The position numbers and the translations under genes are program-made. Below, piece after piece: positions 1 to 7,910 of a stretch of DNA of 64,000 nt. Location: contig NZ_BBMC01000005.1 of NCBI RefSeq assembly GCF_000971255.1, positions 62,001-126,000 on the forward strand, written 5' to 3'. The notes under the pieces are model-generated. The model searched no databases. It saw only the letters and a program-made list of their open reading frames with translations, and was not told the DNA's origin. The stretch comes from Demequina rhizosphaerae. Lineage in GTDB: Bacteria > Actinomycetota > Actinomycetes > Actinomycetales > Demequinaceae. The stretch's first letter is position 1; every line of letters begins with the position of its first letter.

Positions 1-861
1 GTCGAGGATCGACTTCAGCGTGCCATCGTCCATGAGGCCCTGCAGGGCGGCGGCGACGGCGTCGGTGGCCTCGGAGCCCTGCGCGGTGACGACGCCCTGA
101 GGGGCGGTCGCGAACGCGTCGCCGAGCTGCTCGAGCTTGTCGCCGGTCTGGGTGACGGCGTAGCCGATGATCGGCGAGTCCGCGAAGAGCACGTCGGCCT
201 TGCCTCCGACCACGTTGGTGGCCGCGTCGGCGTTCGAGTCGTACGTGAGGATCTCGAGCGCGTCCTTGCCGGCGGCCTCGCAGTCGGCGGCCATCTGCAT
301 GGCCTCGTCCTGCTGGATCGTGCCGGTCTGGAGCGCGACGGTCGCGCCGCAGAGGTCGTCGGCGGAGATGCCGGCGGGGTTGCCGGCGGCGACCGCGAAG
401 GCCTCGCCCACGGACAGGTACGAGGTCATGTCGGCGACCTCGACGCGCTCGGGGGTGATGGTGAAGGACGAGATGCCGGCGTCGTACTTGGTGCCGATGC
501 CCGGGATGATCGAGTCGAACGCCGCCGACTCGATGTCGACCTCGAGGCCAAGCGCGGCGGCGACCGCGGCGGCGATGTCGACGTCGTAGCCGATCGGGGT
601 GGTGCCGTCGACGTCGAGGTACTCGGCCGGGGCGTACGACGTCTCCATGCCCACGCGCAGCGTGCCGCGGTCCGCGATGTCGGCCGGCAGCAGCGCGGCG
701 GCCTCCTCGTTGACGGCGACGGTGGCGACGTCGAACGCGTCCGCGGTCGCGGAGGCGCCGGCGGACGAGCCGGTCGCGGCGGTCTCCTGCGACGCGTACG
801 TGCAGGCGGACAGCGAGGCCGCGGTCATCGCCGCGAGCATCACGAGGGCAGGCTTGCGCAT
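1..861 (-). CDS. Amino-acid ABC transporter substrate-binding lipoprotein (3' end off window)
   Basis: Extracellular solute-binding protein of the SBP family 3 type, which captures polar amino acids and passes them to an ABC permease. Translation from ATG at 861 gives 287 residues without a stop, so the gene continues past the left edge. Residues 1-20 are a lipoprotein signal (RKPALVML... ending in LSAC, lipidated Cys20). The mature part has the family-3 signature around GTLRVGMETSYAP and IGYDVDIAAAVA, followed by AFDSIIPGIGTKYDAGISS. An AAGGAG ribosome site precedes the ATG. Three ATGCAT words about 100 bp upstream suggest control by an arginine-type repressor, which would favour arginine or another cationic amino acid as substrate (inference). 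The permease and ATPase genes would lie outside the window. Confidence 0.9.
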   Translation of the reverse strand, partial: MRKPALVMLAAMTAASLSACTYASQETAATGSSAGASATADAFDVATVAVNEEAAALLPADIADRGTLRVGMETSYAPAEYLDVDGTTPIGYDVDIAAAVAAALGLEVDIESAAFDSIIPGIGTKYDAGISSFTITPERVEVADMTSYLSVGEAFAVAAGNPAGISADDLCGATVALQTGTIQQDEAMQMAADCEAAGKDALEILTYDSNADAATNVVGGKADVLFADSPIIGYAVTQTGDKLEQLGDAFATAPQGVVTAQGSEATDAVAAALQGLMDDGTLKSILD

Positions 862-960
862 GGGGGTGCTCCTTCGAGGGTGTGAGGGCGCATGGGACCG
901 CGGGTCCGGGGTGGGGACTCCCGCGGGCGCCGCGCTGGCGGTGACGCCCGGCGGCGGTTC

Positions 961-986
961 ATGCATCGCTATGCATCATTATGCAT
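961..986. promoter_or_regulatory. Three ATGCAT words at exact 10-bp spacing (ARG-box-like operator)
   Basis: ATGCAT occurs at 961, 971 and 981, one DNA turn apart. Each neighbouring pair reads TGCAT-N4-ATGCA, the same geometry as bacterial ARG boxes (E. coli TGAAT-N4-ATTCA; actinobacterial boxes use TGCAT). On the minus strand the same bases contain CATAAT, a plausible -10 for the lipoprotein gene at 861, so a bound repressor would cover the promoter. The site lies in the divergent region with the plus-strand gene at 1090 and could act on either. Confidence 0.55.
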
Positions 987-1089
987 GACTCCAGCCGGGA
1001 CCCTGGGCCGCTTCGGCGTTTTCGCAGTCTCATCAGGGACGATGCGGTGGTAGCGTCCGGGGCACGCGCGACCGCATCGGGGGGATGGG

Positions 1090-2136
1090 ATGGCGGAGTT
1101 CTGGGAACCGGGGTGGACGGATCCGCACGCCCCGCCGCCGCCCACGCAGGCGCCGCCTCGTCTCGCGCCCACGGTCGCGACCGCGTACGCGCCGCATCAT
1201 CCCGCTCCCCCGCGCCGCTCGAGGCGTTCGGGATGGATCGCCGCCGCCCTCGTCGCCGCGGCCTACGGAGCGTGGCACTGGGGCGACCTCGCCGCGGTCG
1301 TCGACGCGCTGCCCTTCGGGCCCCAGCCGGCCTACGCGCTGCCCGCGGTCGAGACGCTGTCGGCGGAGGCGCCCGCGGAGGGCTACGCGGTCTTCGGCAG
1401 CGACGACCTGGTGCGCCACCTCGAGCGCGAGCTCATGGCCCACACCGCGCGCATCGACGTGACCGCGTGGGTGCGGCTCGACGACGACTTCGACGCGGTC
1501 TGGGACGCGTGGGACGAGGCGGTCGCCCAGAACCCGTACCTGTACGTCGACACGGGGCACGCGTACCGGGTGCCGGGTCGCGTCGAGCTGCGCCCCACCT
1601 ACACGTATTCGGCCCGCGAATCCGAGCGGCGCCGCGCGCTCACGGTGTCGGCGGCGCGGGCCGGCCTCGCGGCGGCGGGCGTGGCGGAGGCCCCCGACGA
1701 CGCGGCCAAGGTGGGGCTCATCTACGACTACATCGCGGCCGTCGCGGAGTACGACGACGACGCCGCGGAGGAGATCGAGCAGGACATCTCGTCCGGGCGC
1801 GTCGACCACTCGCAGGAGGCGTACGCGATCCTCGTCGACGGCTACGCGGTGTGCGCCGGCTACTCGAAGGCCTTCATCGCGATGGCGCACGAGGCGGGCC
1901 TCGAGGCCGTCGAGGTGACGGGCTCGGACACCGCGGGACGCTTCGGCGGCTCGCACGCGTGGAACAAGGTGCGGGTGGACGGGCGCTGGCTGCTCGTGGA
2001 CATCACGTGGGACGACAACGGCGCGTACGCCGGCGACGACTACCTCCTGCTCCGCGACGACGCGGACATCCTCGACACCCGCACCGCGGACGAGTTCTGG
2101 ATGACCGACGCGCGGCTCACGGACTACCGCGGCTGA
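1090..2136 (+). CDS. Membrane-anchored transglutaminase-like protein (copy 1)
   Basis: 348 residues. A Pro-rich cytoplasmic N-terminus (1-44) is followed by one membrane segment (about 48-65) and an extracellular domain. The C-terminal third has a transglutaminase/protease-like triad: Cys in GYAVCAGYSKAF, His in HAWNKVRVDG and Asp in VDITWDD. This fold includes peptidases and cross-linking enzymes; the substrate is unknown. A paralogue lies at 4815 with the same order of motifs, and the two flank the CNNM pair. The N-terminal EFWEPGW looks like a remnant of the DUF2510 motif seen in the paralogue. The start at 1090 is preferred over an out-of-frame ATG at 1085; a G-rich ribosome site (GGGGGGAT) precedes it. 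Confidence 0.8.
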   Translation: MAEFWEPGWTDPHAPPPPTQAPPRLAPTVATAYAPHHPAPPRRSRRSGWIAAALVAAAYGAWHWGDLAAVVDALPFGPQPAYALPAVETLSAEAPAEGYAVFGSDDLVRHLERELMAHTARIDVTAWVRLDDDFDAVWDAWDEAVAQNPYLYVDTGHAYRVPGRVELRPTYTYSARESERRRALTVSAARAGLAAAGVAEAPDDAAKVGLIYDYIAAVAEYDDDAAEEIEQDISSGRVDHSQEAYAILVDGYAVCAGYSKAFIAMAHEAGLEAVEVTGSDTAGRFGGSHAWNKVRVDGRWLLVDITWDDNGAYAGDDYLLLRDDADILDTRTADEFWMTDARLTDYRG

Positions 2137-2186
2137 CACGCGCCCGCGCCGCTGCAGAGCCGGCGCGGTCAATTACACTCGACGCC

Positions 2187-2285
2187 ATGTCCGACGGCCA
2201 TAGTCCCGAGCGCCGGCGCGAGGTCACCGACCCGCAGCCGGCGCCAGCCCCCACCCGCCCCTCGCGCCACGGAGGCCGCCGATGA
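2187..2285 (+). CDS. Short leaderless ORF coupled to the CNNM gene
   Basis: A 32-codon ORF begins MSDGHSPERRREV and ends in a TGA that overlaps the ATG of the next gene (ATGA). A -10-like TACACT lies at 2174-2179, seven bases before the ATG, the spacing expected of a leaderless actinobacterial transcript. The peptide is rich in Arg and Pro and is not recognised. It may simply deliver ribosomes to the downstream start or act as a regulatory leader. No ribosome site is visible in front of it. Confidence 0.4.
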   Translation: MSDGHSPERRREVTDPQPAPAPTRPSRHGGRR

Positions 2286-3679
2286 CCGAGGCCTGGCTCC
2301 TCCTTCTCCTCGCGATCGTCCTCATCGCCGCGAACGCGCTGTTCGTCGCGGCCGAGTTCGCCTTCGTGACCGTCGACCGGCCCACGGTGGACCGCGCCGC
2401 CGAGACCGGCGATCGCCGCGCGCGCTCGCTCCAGGCGGGCCTCCGCAAGCTGTCGACCGAGCTGTCGGGCGCGCAGCTGGGCATCACCCTGTCGTCCCTG
2501 CTCGTCGGCTTCATCGCGGAGCCGTCGCTCGCGACGCTGCTGCGCGTCCCGCTCGAGTCCGCCGGCCTGCCGGAGGCGTCCGCGCTCGGCGTCGCGCTCA
2601 CGCTCGCGTTCATCCTCGCGACCGGCACGCAGATGGTCTTCGGCGAGCTCGTGCCCAAGAACTGGGCGATCGCGGAGCCGCTGCGCATCGGCCGCGCCGT
2701 CGCCGGCGCGCAGCGCGGCTTCACGTGGTTCGCGGGCCCGCTCATCCGCGTCCTCAACGGCGGCGCCAACCGCATCGTCCGCATGCTCGGGATCGAGCCG
2801 CGCGAGGAGCTCGCGTCGGCGCGATCCGCGCGCGAGCTGCAGTCCCTCGCCGAACGGTCGGGCGAGCAGGGCACGCTCGAGCCGCGCGTCGCGCGCCGCC
2901 TCGCGCGCGCCGCCGAGATGCGCGAGCGCACCGCCTCGGACGCGATGACGCCGCGCACGCGCGTGCACTTCCTCGAGGCCGATGCGACGGTCGCCGACGT
3001 GCTCGAGCTCGCCTCGCGCACGGGCCACGCCCGCTTCCCCGTCATGGGCGAGAACGTCGACGAGATCGTGGGCGTCGCGCACTTCAAGCGCGCGCTCGCG
3101 GTGCCCGCCCGGTCGCGCAGGACCACGCCGGTGACCGAGATCGCGCTGCCCGTCGCGTCCGTGCCGTCGACGATGCCGCTGAGCGCGGTGCTCGCGGCGC
3201 TGCGCGAGGGCGCCCAGGTCGCCGTGGTGGTCGACGAGTACGGCGGCACCGACGGCGTCGTCACGCTCGAGGACCTCGTCGAGGAGATCGTCGGCGAGAT
3301 CGAGGACGAGCAGGACCGGCCCGTGAGCCGCCACCGCCGCCTGCGCGACGGCCGCTGGTCGCTGTCCGGGCTGCTGCGCCCCGACGAGGCGGGCGAGGTC
3401 ATGGGCCTCGAGCTGCCGGAGGCACGCGAGTCCGACACCCTCGGCGGCCTACTGACCGAGCGGCTCGAGCGCTTCCCGCGCGTGGGCGACGTGGTCGAGC
3501 TCGACGCGCGCGACGAGTCCGAGCGCGACGAGGACGGGCTCGCGACCCCGGTGATCGCGGAGGTCCGCGTCACCCGCCTCGACGGCCACCGCGTCGACCG
3601 CGTCGTGGTGGCGGTGGTCGCGCCGCCCGACGAGGACGCCGACGACGATGACGACACGACCGAGGAGGCCGGACGATGA
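2282..3679 (+). CDS. CNNM/CorC-family membrane protein with CBS pair and C-terminal CorC_HlyC domain
   Basis: 465 residues of the family often labelled hemolysin or CorC, linked to Mg2+/Co2+ handling. The N-terminal DUF21/CNNM transmembrane domain spans about 1-190 (first helix AWLLLLLAIVLIAANALF, then the conserved GAQLGITLSSLLVGF and FGELVPKNWAI). A CBS pair covers about 205-345 (DAMTPRTRVHFL; VVVDEYGGTDGVVTLEDLVEEIVGEI), and a CorC_HlyC domain about 355-445. The acidic tail ends with a run of Asp. The stop overlaps the start of a paralogous gene at 3676, so the two are translationally coupled and probably form a heteromeric pair. True haemolytic activity is not implied. Confidence 0.9.
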   Translation: MTEAWLLLLLAIVLIAANALFVAAEFAFVTVDRPTVDRAAETGDRRARSLQAGLRKLSTELSGAQLGITLSSLLVGFIAEPSLATLLRVPLESAGLPEASALGVALTLAFILATGTQMVFGELVPKNWAIAEPLRIGRAVAGAQRGFTWFAGPLIRVLNGGANRIVRMLGIEPREELASARSARELQSLAERSGEQGTLEPRVARRLARAAEMRERTASDAMTPRTRVHFLEADATVADVLELASRTGHARFPVMGENVDEIVGVAHFKRALAVPARSRRTTPVTEIALPVASVPSTMPLSAVLAALREGAQVAVVVDEYGGTDGVVTLEDLVEEIVGEIEDEQDRPVSRHRRLRDGRWSLSGLLRPDEAGEVMGLELPEARESDTLGGLLTERLERFPRVGDVVELDARDESERDEDGLATPVIAEVRVTRLDGHRVDRVVVAVVAPPDEDADDDDDTTEEAGR

Positions 3680-4725
3680 ACGACTACACCGCGCTCCTCA
3701 TCGCCGTCGCGCTGCTGATCGGCAACGCGTTCTTCGTGGGCGCCGAGTTCGCGCTCATCTCCGCGCGCCGCACCCAGATCGAGCCGCGCGCGGCCGAGGG
3801 CTCGCGCGCCGCGCGCCTCACGCTCCGCGCCATGGAGCACGTGTCGCTCATGATGGCCGGCGCGCAGCTGGGCATCACCGCGTGCTCGCTGGGCCTCGGT
3901 GCCGTCGCCGAGCCCGCGGTCGCGCACCTGCTCGAGGTGCCGCTCGAGGCGATCGGCATCACCGGCGCCTGGGTGCACGGCATCGCGTTCACGATCGCGC
4001 TCGTCATCGTGGTCGCGCTGCACATGGTGCTCGGCGAGATGGTGCCCAAGAACATCGCGATCGCCGGCCCCGAGCGCGCGGCCATCGTGCTGGGCCCGCC
4101 GCTGTACGCGATCGTGTGGGTGCTCAAGCCGCTCATCTGGCTGCTGAACCAGTCCGCGAACGTGGTGCTCCGCCTGCTCAAGGTGGAGCCGCAGGACGAG
4201 GTCACCTCGACCTTCCGCGCGGAGGACGTCGAGGGCTACCTCGCCGAGTCGCGCTCCGAGGGGCTGCTGGACGAGCACGAGCACCAGGTGCTGTCGGGCT
4301 CGCTCACCCTGAGCTTCGAGAACGTGCGCGACGTCATGACCCCGATCGATGCGCTCGTGACGCTGCCGGCCGACGTCACGCCCCAGCGCGCGCAGAAGGA
4401 GTGCGTGCGCACCGGCTTCTCGCGCTTCCCGATCATCGAGGCCGACGGCACGTACGCCGGCTACCTCCACCTCAAGGACTTCGCGTCCGTGCCGCGCGGC
4501 GGCGCCACCAAGCCGGTGCCGGACGATGCGATCCGGCCGCTCACGGTGATCTCGCCCGACGCGTCGCTCGAGGAGGCGCTGACCGCGATGCAGGCGAAGG
4601 GCACGCACCTCGCGCTCGTGCGCGATCCGGAGACCGACGAGGTCCTCGGGGCCGCGATGCTCGAGGACGTCATCGAGCGGCTCGTGGGCGAGGTGGTGGA
4701 CGCCGCGCAGGCCGTCGAGGCCTGA
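3676..4725 (+). CDS. CNNM/CorC-family membrane protein, second of the pair
   Basis: 349 residues. The DUF21/CNNM transmembrane domain occupies about 1-190 (FFVGAEFALISARRTQIE, GAQLGITACSLGLG, LGEMVPKNIAI) and a CBS pair about 205-335 (VMTPIDALVTLP; GAAMLEDVIERLVGEV). Unlike its upstream partner it lacks the C-terminal CorC_HlyC domain and stops after the CBS pair, the usual arrangement in actinobacterial tandem pairs. It overlaps the previous gene by four bases, and a strong GAGGAGG ribosome site lies inside the end of that gene. Probable role is divalent cation transport or sensing. Confidence 0.9.
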   Translation: MNDYTALLIAVALLIGNAFFVGAEFALISARRTQIEPRAAEGSRAARLTLRAMEHVSLMMAGAQLGITACSLGLGAVAEPAVAHLLEVPLEAIGITGAWVHGIAFTIALVIVVALHMVLGEMVPKNIAIAGPERAAIVLGPPLYAIVWVLKPLIWLLNQSANVVLRLLKVEPQDEVTSTFRAEDVEGYLAESRSEGLLDEHEHQVLSGSLTLSFENVRDVMTPIDALVTLPADVTPQRAQKECVRTGFSRFPIIEADGTYAGYLHLKDFASVPRGGATKPVPDDAIRPLTVISPDASLEEALTAMQAKGTHLALVRDPETDEVLGAAMLEDVIERLVGEVVDAAQAVEA

Positions 4726-4814
4726 CGGTGTGACGCACGCCCTTCTCCCCCGGCGTCGTCGCTGGTAGGTTCCGGCCAGGAGCGATGAGGGCGCTCCGGG
4801 CTGGGGGCATCGGG

Positions 4815-5939
4815 ATGACGTTCGAGCCGGAGTTCGGCGGAGGGTCGCGCGCGCCCTACCTGCCCGAGCCCGGGTGGCGTCCCGACCCCGCGGATCCGGC
4901 GATCGACCGGTGGTGGGACGGCGCCGGCTGGACGGCCCGCACGCGCAACGCCTTCACCCAGGTCGAGCACACCGCGTACGCGCCGGCGCCGGCCCCCGCG
5001 AGGCCCGTGCGGCGCGGGCGCGGCCGGCTGGCGGGTCTCCTCGCCGTGGTCGTGCTCCTCGCAGGAGTGCTGGTCGCCGCGCGCGCGAGCGACGCGGGCC
5101 TGCTGCCCGAGTGGGCGAACGTGGGCCGGACCGCCGCACAGGCGCTGACCCCGACCACCGAGCCCGTCGCACCCGCGGTCGACTACCCCGTCTACGGCAC
5201 GACCGAGCTCGTGCGCTACCTCGAGAGCGCGATGATCGCTCAGCAGGAGTCGATCGACGTCACCTACTGGGACACCGAGCTCGGCGGGCCGGCCATCGAG
5301 GACGCTCTGCGCGAGGCGGTCACCCAGAACCCGTACGCCTTCGTCAAGGGCTGGGTGTTCTGGGACACCGCGACCGGCGTCGAGCTGCGTCCCGTCTACA
5401 CGTACGGGCGCGACGAGGCGGACCGCCGCCGGTCCCTCACGGCGACCGCCGTCCAGCTGGGGCTGAACGCGTCCCGGGCGACCGGCGCATCGTCCGACAA
5501 GGAGAAGGTGACGCGCATCCACGACTACCTGGTCTCGCTCGGCGAGTACGACTACGAGGCGTACGACGCGATCAACCGCGGCGAGGACACCGAGGTCGTC
5601 GACCGGTCGCAGGAGGCGTACGGGCTGCTGGTCGAGGGCACGGCCGTGTGCAACGGGTACGCGCAGGCCTTCCTCGCGATGGCGGAGGCGGCGGGGCTCG
5701 ACGCGGTGCAAGTGACCGGCTCGGACCTCGCGGGCGCGACCGGCGGCGACCACGCGTGGAACAAGGTGCTGGTCGACGGCGAGTGGCTGCTCGTGGACGT
5801 CACGTGGGACGACCCGTCGACCAACCCGCGCACCAGCCACGACTACCTCATGCTCGCCGACGGCGACCCGCGGCTCATCACGCGCATCACCGACAGCGAC
5901 TGGGTGGTGGACGCGCACCTGGGCGACTACTCGTCGTAG
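4815..5939 (+). CDS. DUF2510 and transglutaminase-like membrane protein (copy 2)
   Basis: 374 residues from the ATG at 4815, preceded by GGGGGC; an in-frame ATG at 4785 would add 10 residues but has a poor ribosome site. The N-terminus carries a DUF2510 motif (PGWRPDP...RWWDGAGWT), a membrane-proximal element common in actinobacteria. One membrane helix lies at about 72-90 (LAGLLAVVVLLAGVLVAA). The extracellular C-terminal domain has the transglutaminase-like triad: Cys in GTAVCNGYAQAF, His in DHAWNKVLVDG, Asp in VDVTWDD. It is a clear paralogue of the 1090 gene, including the YTYGRDEADRRRSLT stretch. Substrate unknown. A -10-like TAGGTT lies at 4765-4770. Confidence 0.82.
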   Translation: MTFEPEFGGGSRAPYLPEPGWRPDPADPAIDRWWDGAGWTARTRNAFTQVEHTAYAPAPAPARPVRRGRGRLAGLLAVVVLLAGVLVAARASDAGLLPEWANVGRTAAQALTPTTEPVAPAVDYPVYGTTELVRYLESAMIAQQESIDVTYWDTELGGPAIEDALREAVTQNPYAFVKGWVFWDTATGVELRPVYTYGRDEADRRRSLTATAVQLGLNASRATGASSDKEKVTRIHDYLVSLGEYDYEAYDAINRGEDTEVVDRSQEAYGLLVEGTAVCNGYAQAFLAMAEAAGLDAVQVTGSDLAGATGGDHAWNKVLVDGEWLLVDVTWDDPSTNPRTSHDYLMLADGDPRLITRITDSDWVVDAHLGDYSS

Positions 5940-5945
5940 CGGAGT

Positions 5946-6089
5946 TCAGTCGGGGACGCGCGTGTCCTCGCCGCCCGAGGGCATGTGATCGTTCTCCGGC
6001 CTGCGCGCGAGCACGATGATCGAGCCAGCGAGGCCGCCCCAGATCAGCACGATCGACACCGTCAGCAGGGCCAGGGCCGAGCCGCTCAT
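5946..6089 (-). CDS. metS: MetS-family small subunit of an NSS methionine/alanine importer
   Basis: A 47-residue protein: one membrane helix (SALALLTVSIVLIWGGLAGS) followed by IIVLARRPEN and a short acidic tail. It matches the MetS-type small subunit that accompanies NSS-family transporters such as Corynebacterium MetP, where it is required for methionine and alanine uptake. Its ATG overlaps the TGA of the large-subunit gene (ATGA), so the pair is translationally coupled. It is easily missed because of its size. Confidence 0.85.
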   Translation of the reverse strand: MSGSALALLTVSIVLIWGGLAGSIIVLARRPENDHMPSGGEDTRVPD

Positions 6090-7693
6090 GATCCGCTCCT
6101 CGGGTCGTAGTCCTCGGTATGGCGCTCCCCCACCTCGGCCGGGAGCTTGAGCTGCTCACGCGTGGGCCAGGGGTGGAAGCGCGCGATGTCCTTGCGCCAT
6201 CTCAGGAGCGGCATGAGGAAGGCCGCGAGCGCGAGGAAGGCCACGGTGCCCCATCCGAAGACCACGAGGTACCAGGTCGGGTAGCCCTCGTAGCCGTCGA
6301 CGAGGAGCGACACGGCCTTGTCGACGAACATGTAGATGAGCAGCAGCGCGACGGCGCTCACCAGCCACAGCCAGGCCTTCCCCGGTCTGATCGTGGAGAC
6401 CGCCGCGAGGTGGCGTTCGAGCTCATGGCCGCGCCTGCCGATCCAGATGGCCGCGGCGATCATCGTGATGGCGCCCGCGACGATGCCGAGCTGGTTGGAC
6501 CACTGGTCGACCGTGTCCAGCAGGTACAGGCCCGTCGTGGTGCCGAAGCCGACGATCGACAGCACCGCCGACGTGCCGCCGACCGCGACCGCGGCGGTGC
6601 GCGGCTTGAGGTTGAGCTTGTCCTGGAGCGCCGACGACACCACCTGGAGCACGGAGACCAGCGACGTGAGGCCCGCGAGGACCAGCGAGGCGAAGAACAG
6701 CGCGCCGAAGAACTGGCCGCCGGGCATCTCCGCGATGACCGCGGGGAACGTGACGAAGGACAGGAACGGGCCCGCGAGGCCCTCGAGGTCCCCCACCGCG
6801 ACGCCCTGCTGGCTCGCGAGGAAGCCCAGCGCGGCGAAGACGCCGATGCCCGCGAGCAGCTCGAACGAGCTGTTGCCGAAGGCCACCACGAGGCCCGGCG
6901 CGGTGATGTTGGAGCGCCGGCGGCGGTACGACGCGTACGTGATCATGATCCCGTAGGCCAGGGACAGCGAGAAGAAGATCTGGCCGTACGCGGCGATCCA
7001 CACCTGCGGTTCCGAGAGCGCCGCGAAGTCGGGCGTGAAGAGCGCCTCGACGCCGTCGCCCGCGCCCTCGAGGAACAGCGCGCGGACCACGATCACCATG
7101 AAGGTCGCGACCAGCACGGGGATGCCGATGAGGTTGAGGCGCTCGACGCCCCTGTGGAGGCCCAGCGCCAGGATGACGATCGTGATGAGCCACACCGCGA
7201 CCAGCGGGACGATGACGTGCGGCACGAACGACAGGCTCACGGTGCCGGCCTCGCCCAGCTGGAGGTAGTCGGCGGTGAAGAAGCCCGCGGGGTCGTCCGC
7301 GTAGGCCAGGTCGAAGCTGAAGAAGAAGTAGCTGAGTGCCCACGCGATGATCGCCGTGTAGTAGAGCCCGATGACGAAGCAGATGGCGACGTGCAGCCAG
7401 CCCACGCCCTCCGCGTGACGGTGGACGCGCTTCATCGCGAGCGGGGCGGATCCGCGGAAGCGGTGGCCGATCGCGTGCTCGAGGAAGAGGATCGGGATGC
7501 CCGCCGTCAGCAGTGCGACGAGGTACGGGATCATGAACGCCCCGCCGCCGTTGTCGTAGGCCTCGCCGGGGAAGCGCCAGATGTTGCCCAGGCCCACCGC
7601 GGAGCCGATCGCGGCGAGGATGAACGCGGTCTGGCCGCTCCAATGCTCGCGCTTCTCGTGGGTGTGAGGTGCTGCTGCGGGCTGCTCGGCCAT
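6086..7693 (-). CDS. metP: NSS-family sodium-dependent amino-acid transporter (MetP-like large subunit)
   Basis: 535 residues with about 12 membrane helices and the neurotransmitter:sodium symporter signature near the N-terminus (AIGSAVGLGNIWRFPGEAYD, then NGGGAFMIPYLVALL). It moves amino acids into the cell with Na+. The small subunit encoded directly downstream, overlapping by four bases, points to a MetP/MetS-type methionine and alanine importer rather than another NSS substrate; this is inference from the pairing. A GGAGGGGAGGA-type ribosome site precedes the ATG. The upstream region contains clustered copies of the GACGATGCG repeat. Confidence 0.88.
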   Translation of the reverse strand: MAEQPAAAPHTHEKREHWSGQTAFILAAIGSAVGLGNIWRFPGEAYDNGGGAFMIPYLVALLTAGIPILFLEHAIGHRFRGSAPLAMKRVHRHAEGVGWLHVAICFVIGLYYTAIIAWALSYFFFSFDLAYADDPAGFFTADYLQLGEAGTVSLSFVPHVIVPLVAVWLITIVILALGLHRGVERLNLIGIPVLVATFMVIVVRALFLEGAGDGVEALFTPDFAALSEPQVWIAAYGQIFFSLSLAYGIMITYASYRRRRSNITAPGLVVAFGNSSFELLAGIGVFAALGFLASQQGVAVGDLEGLAGPFLSFVTFPAVIAEMPGGQFFGALFFASLVLAGLTSLVSVLQVVSSALQDKLNLKPRTAAVAVGGTSAVLSIVGFGTTTGLYLLDTVDQWSNQLGIVAGAITMIAAAIWIGRRGHELERHLAAVSTIRPGKAWLWLVSAVALLLIYMFVDKAVSLLVDGYEGYPTWYLVVFGWGTVAFLALAAFLMPLLRWRKDIARFHPWPTREQLKLPAEVGERHTEDYDPRSGS

Positions 7694-7734
7694 GGCGGTC
7701 CTCCCCTCCTCCGCTCACGCTAGACCGGCGCCGC

Positions 7735-7806
7735 GCATCGTGCCTGGTGACGGTCGACGATGCGGCGGCCGGGCGGGTGCGCGGAACGCGCGTCGCGCAT
7801 CGTCCC
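7735..7806. repeat. Cluster of GACGATGCG-family repeats, both orientations
   Basis: In the divergent region between the NSS transporter and the membrane protein gene at 7911 there are three copies of the window-wide short repeat: CGCATCGTGCC at 7737 (variant), GACGATGCGG at 7756, and CGCATCGTCCC at 7796. The inverted pair can fold into a stem-loop. The remaining 100 bp before 7911 contain a -10-like TACGCT near 7850. Confidence 0.6.
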
Positions 7807-7910
7807 GACGAACGCGTGCGCCGGGGCCGTCCCGGGCCCTACGCTCAGATGGGGGAAGGCGTCTCACCAGGGGTTTCGGTGGCGCGCCGCGTGCATCGCG
7901 AGGAGGGGTC

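Noticed and set aside
2224-4608. A 794-codon open frame on the minus strand across the CNNM genes
   Set aside because: Antisense shadow of two well-supported genes; composition is Arg/His-rich repeats typical of GC-rich third-position bias, with no domain.
4785-4815. Earlier ATG for the second transglutaminase-like gene
   Set aside because: The ribosome site is only two bases from that ATG; the ATG at 4815 has better spacing.
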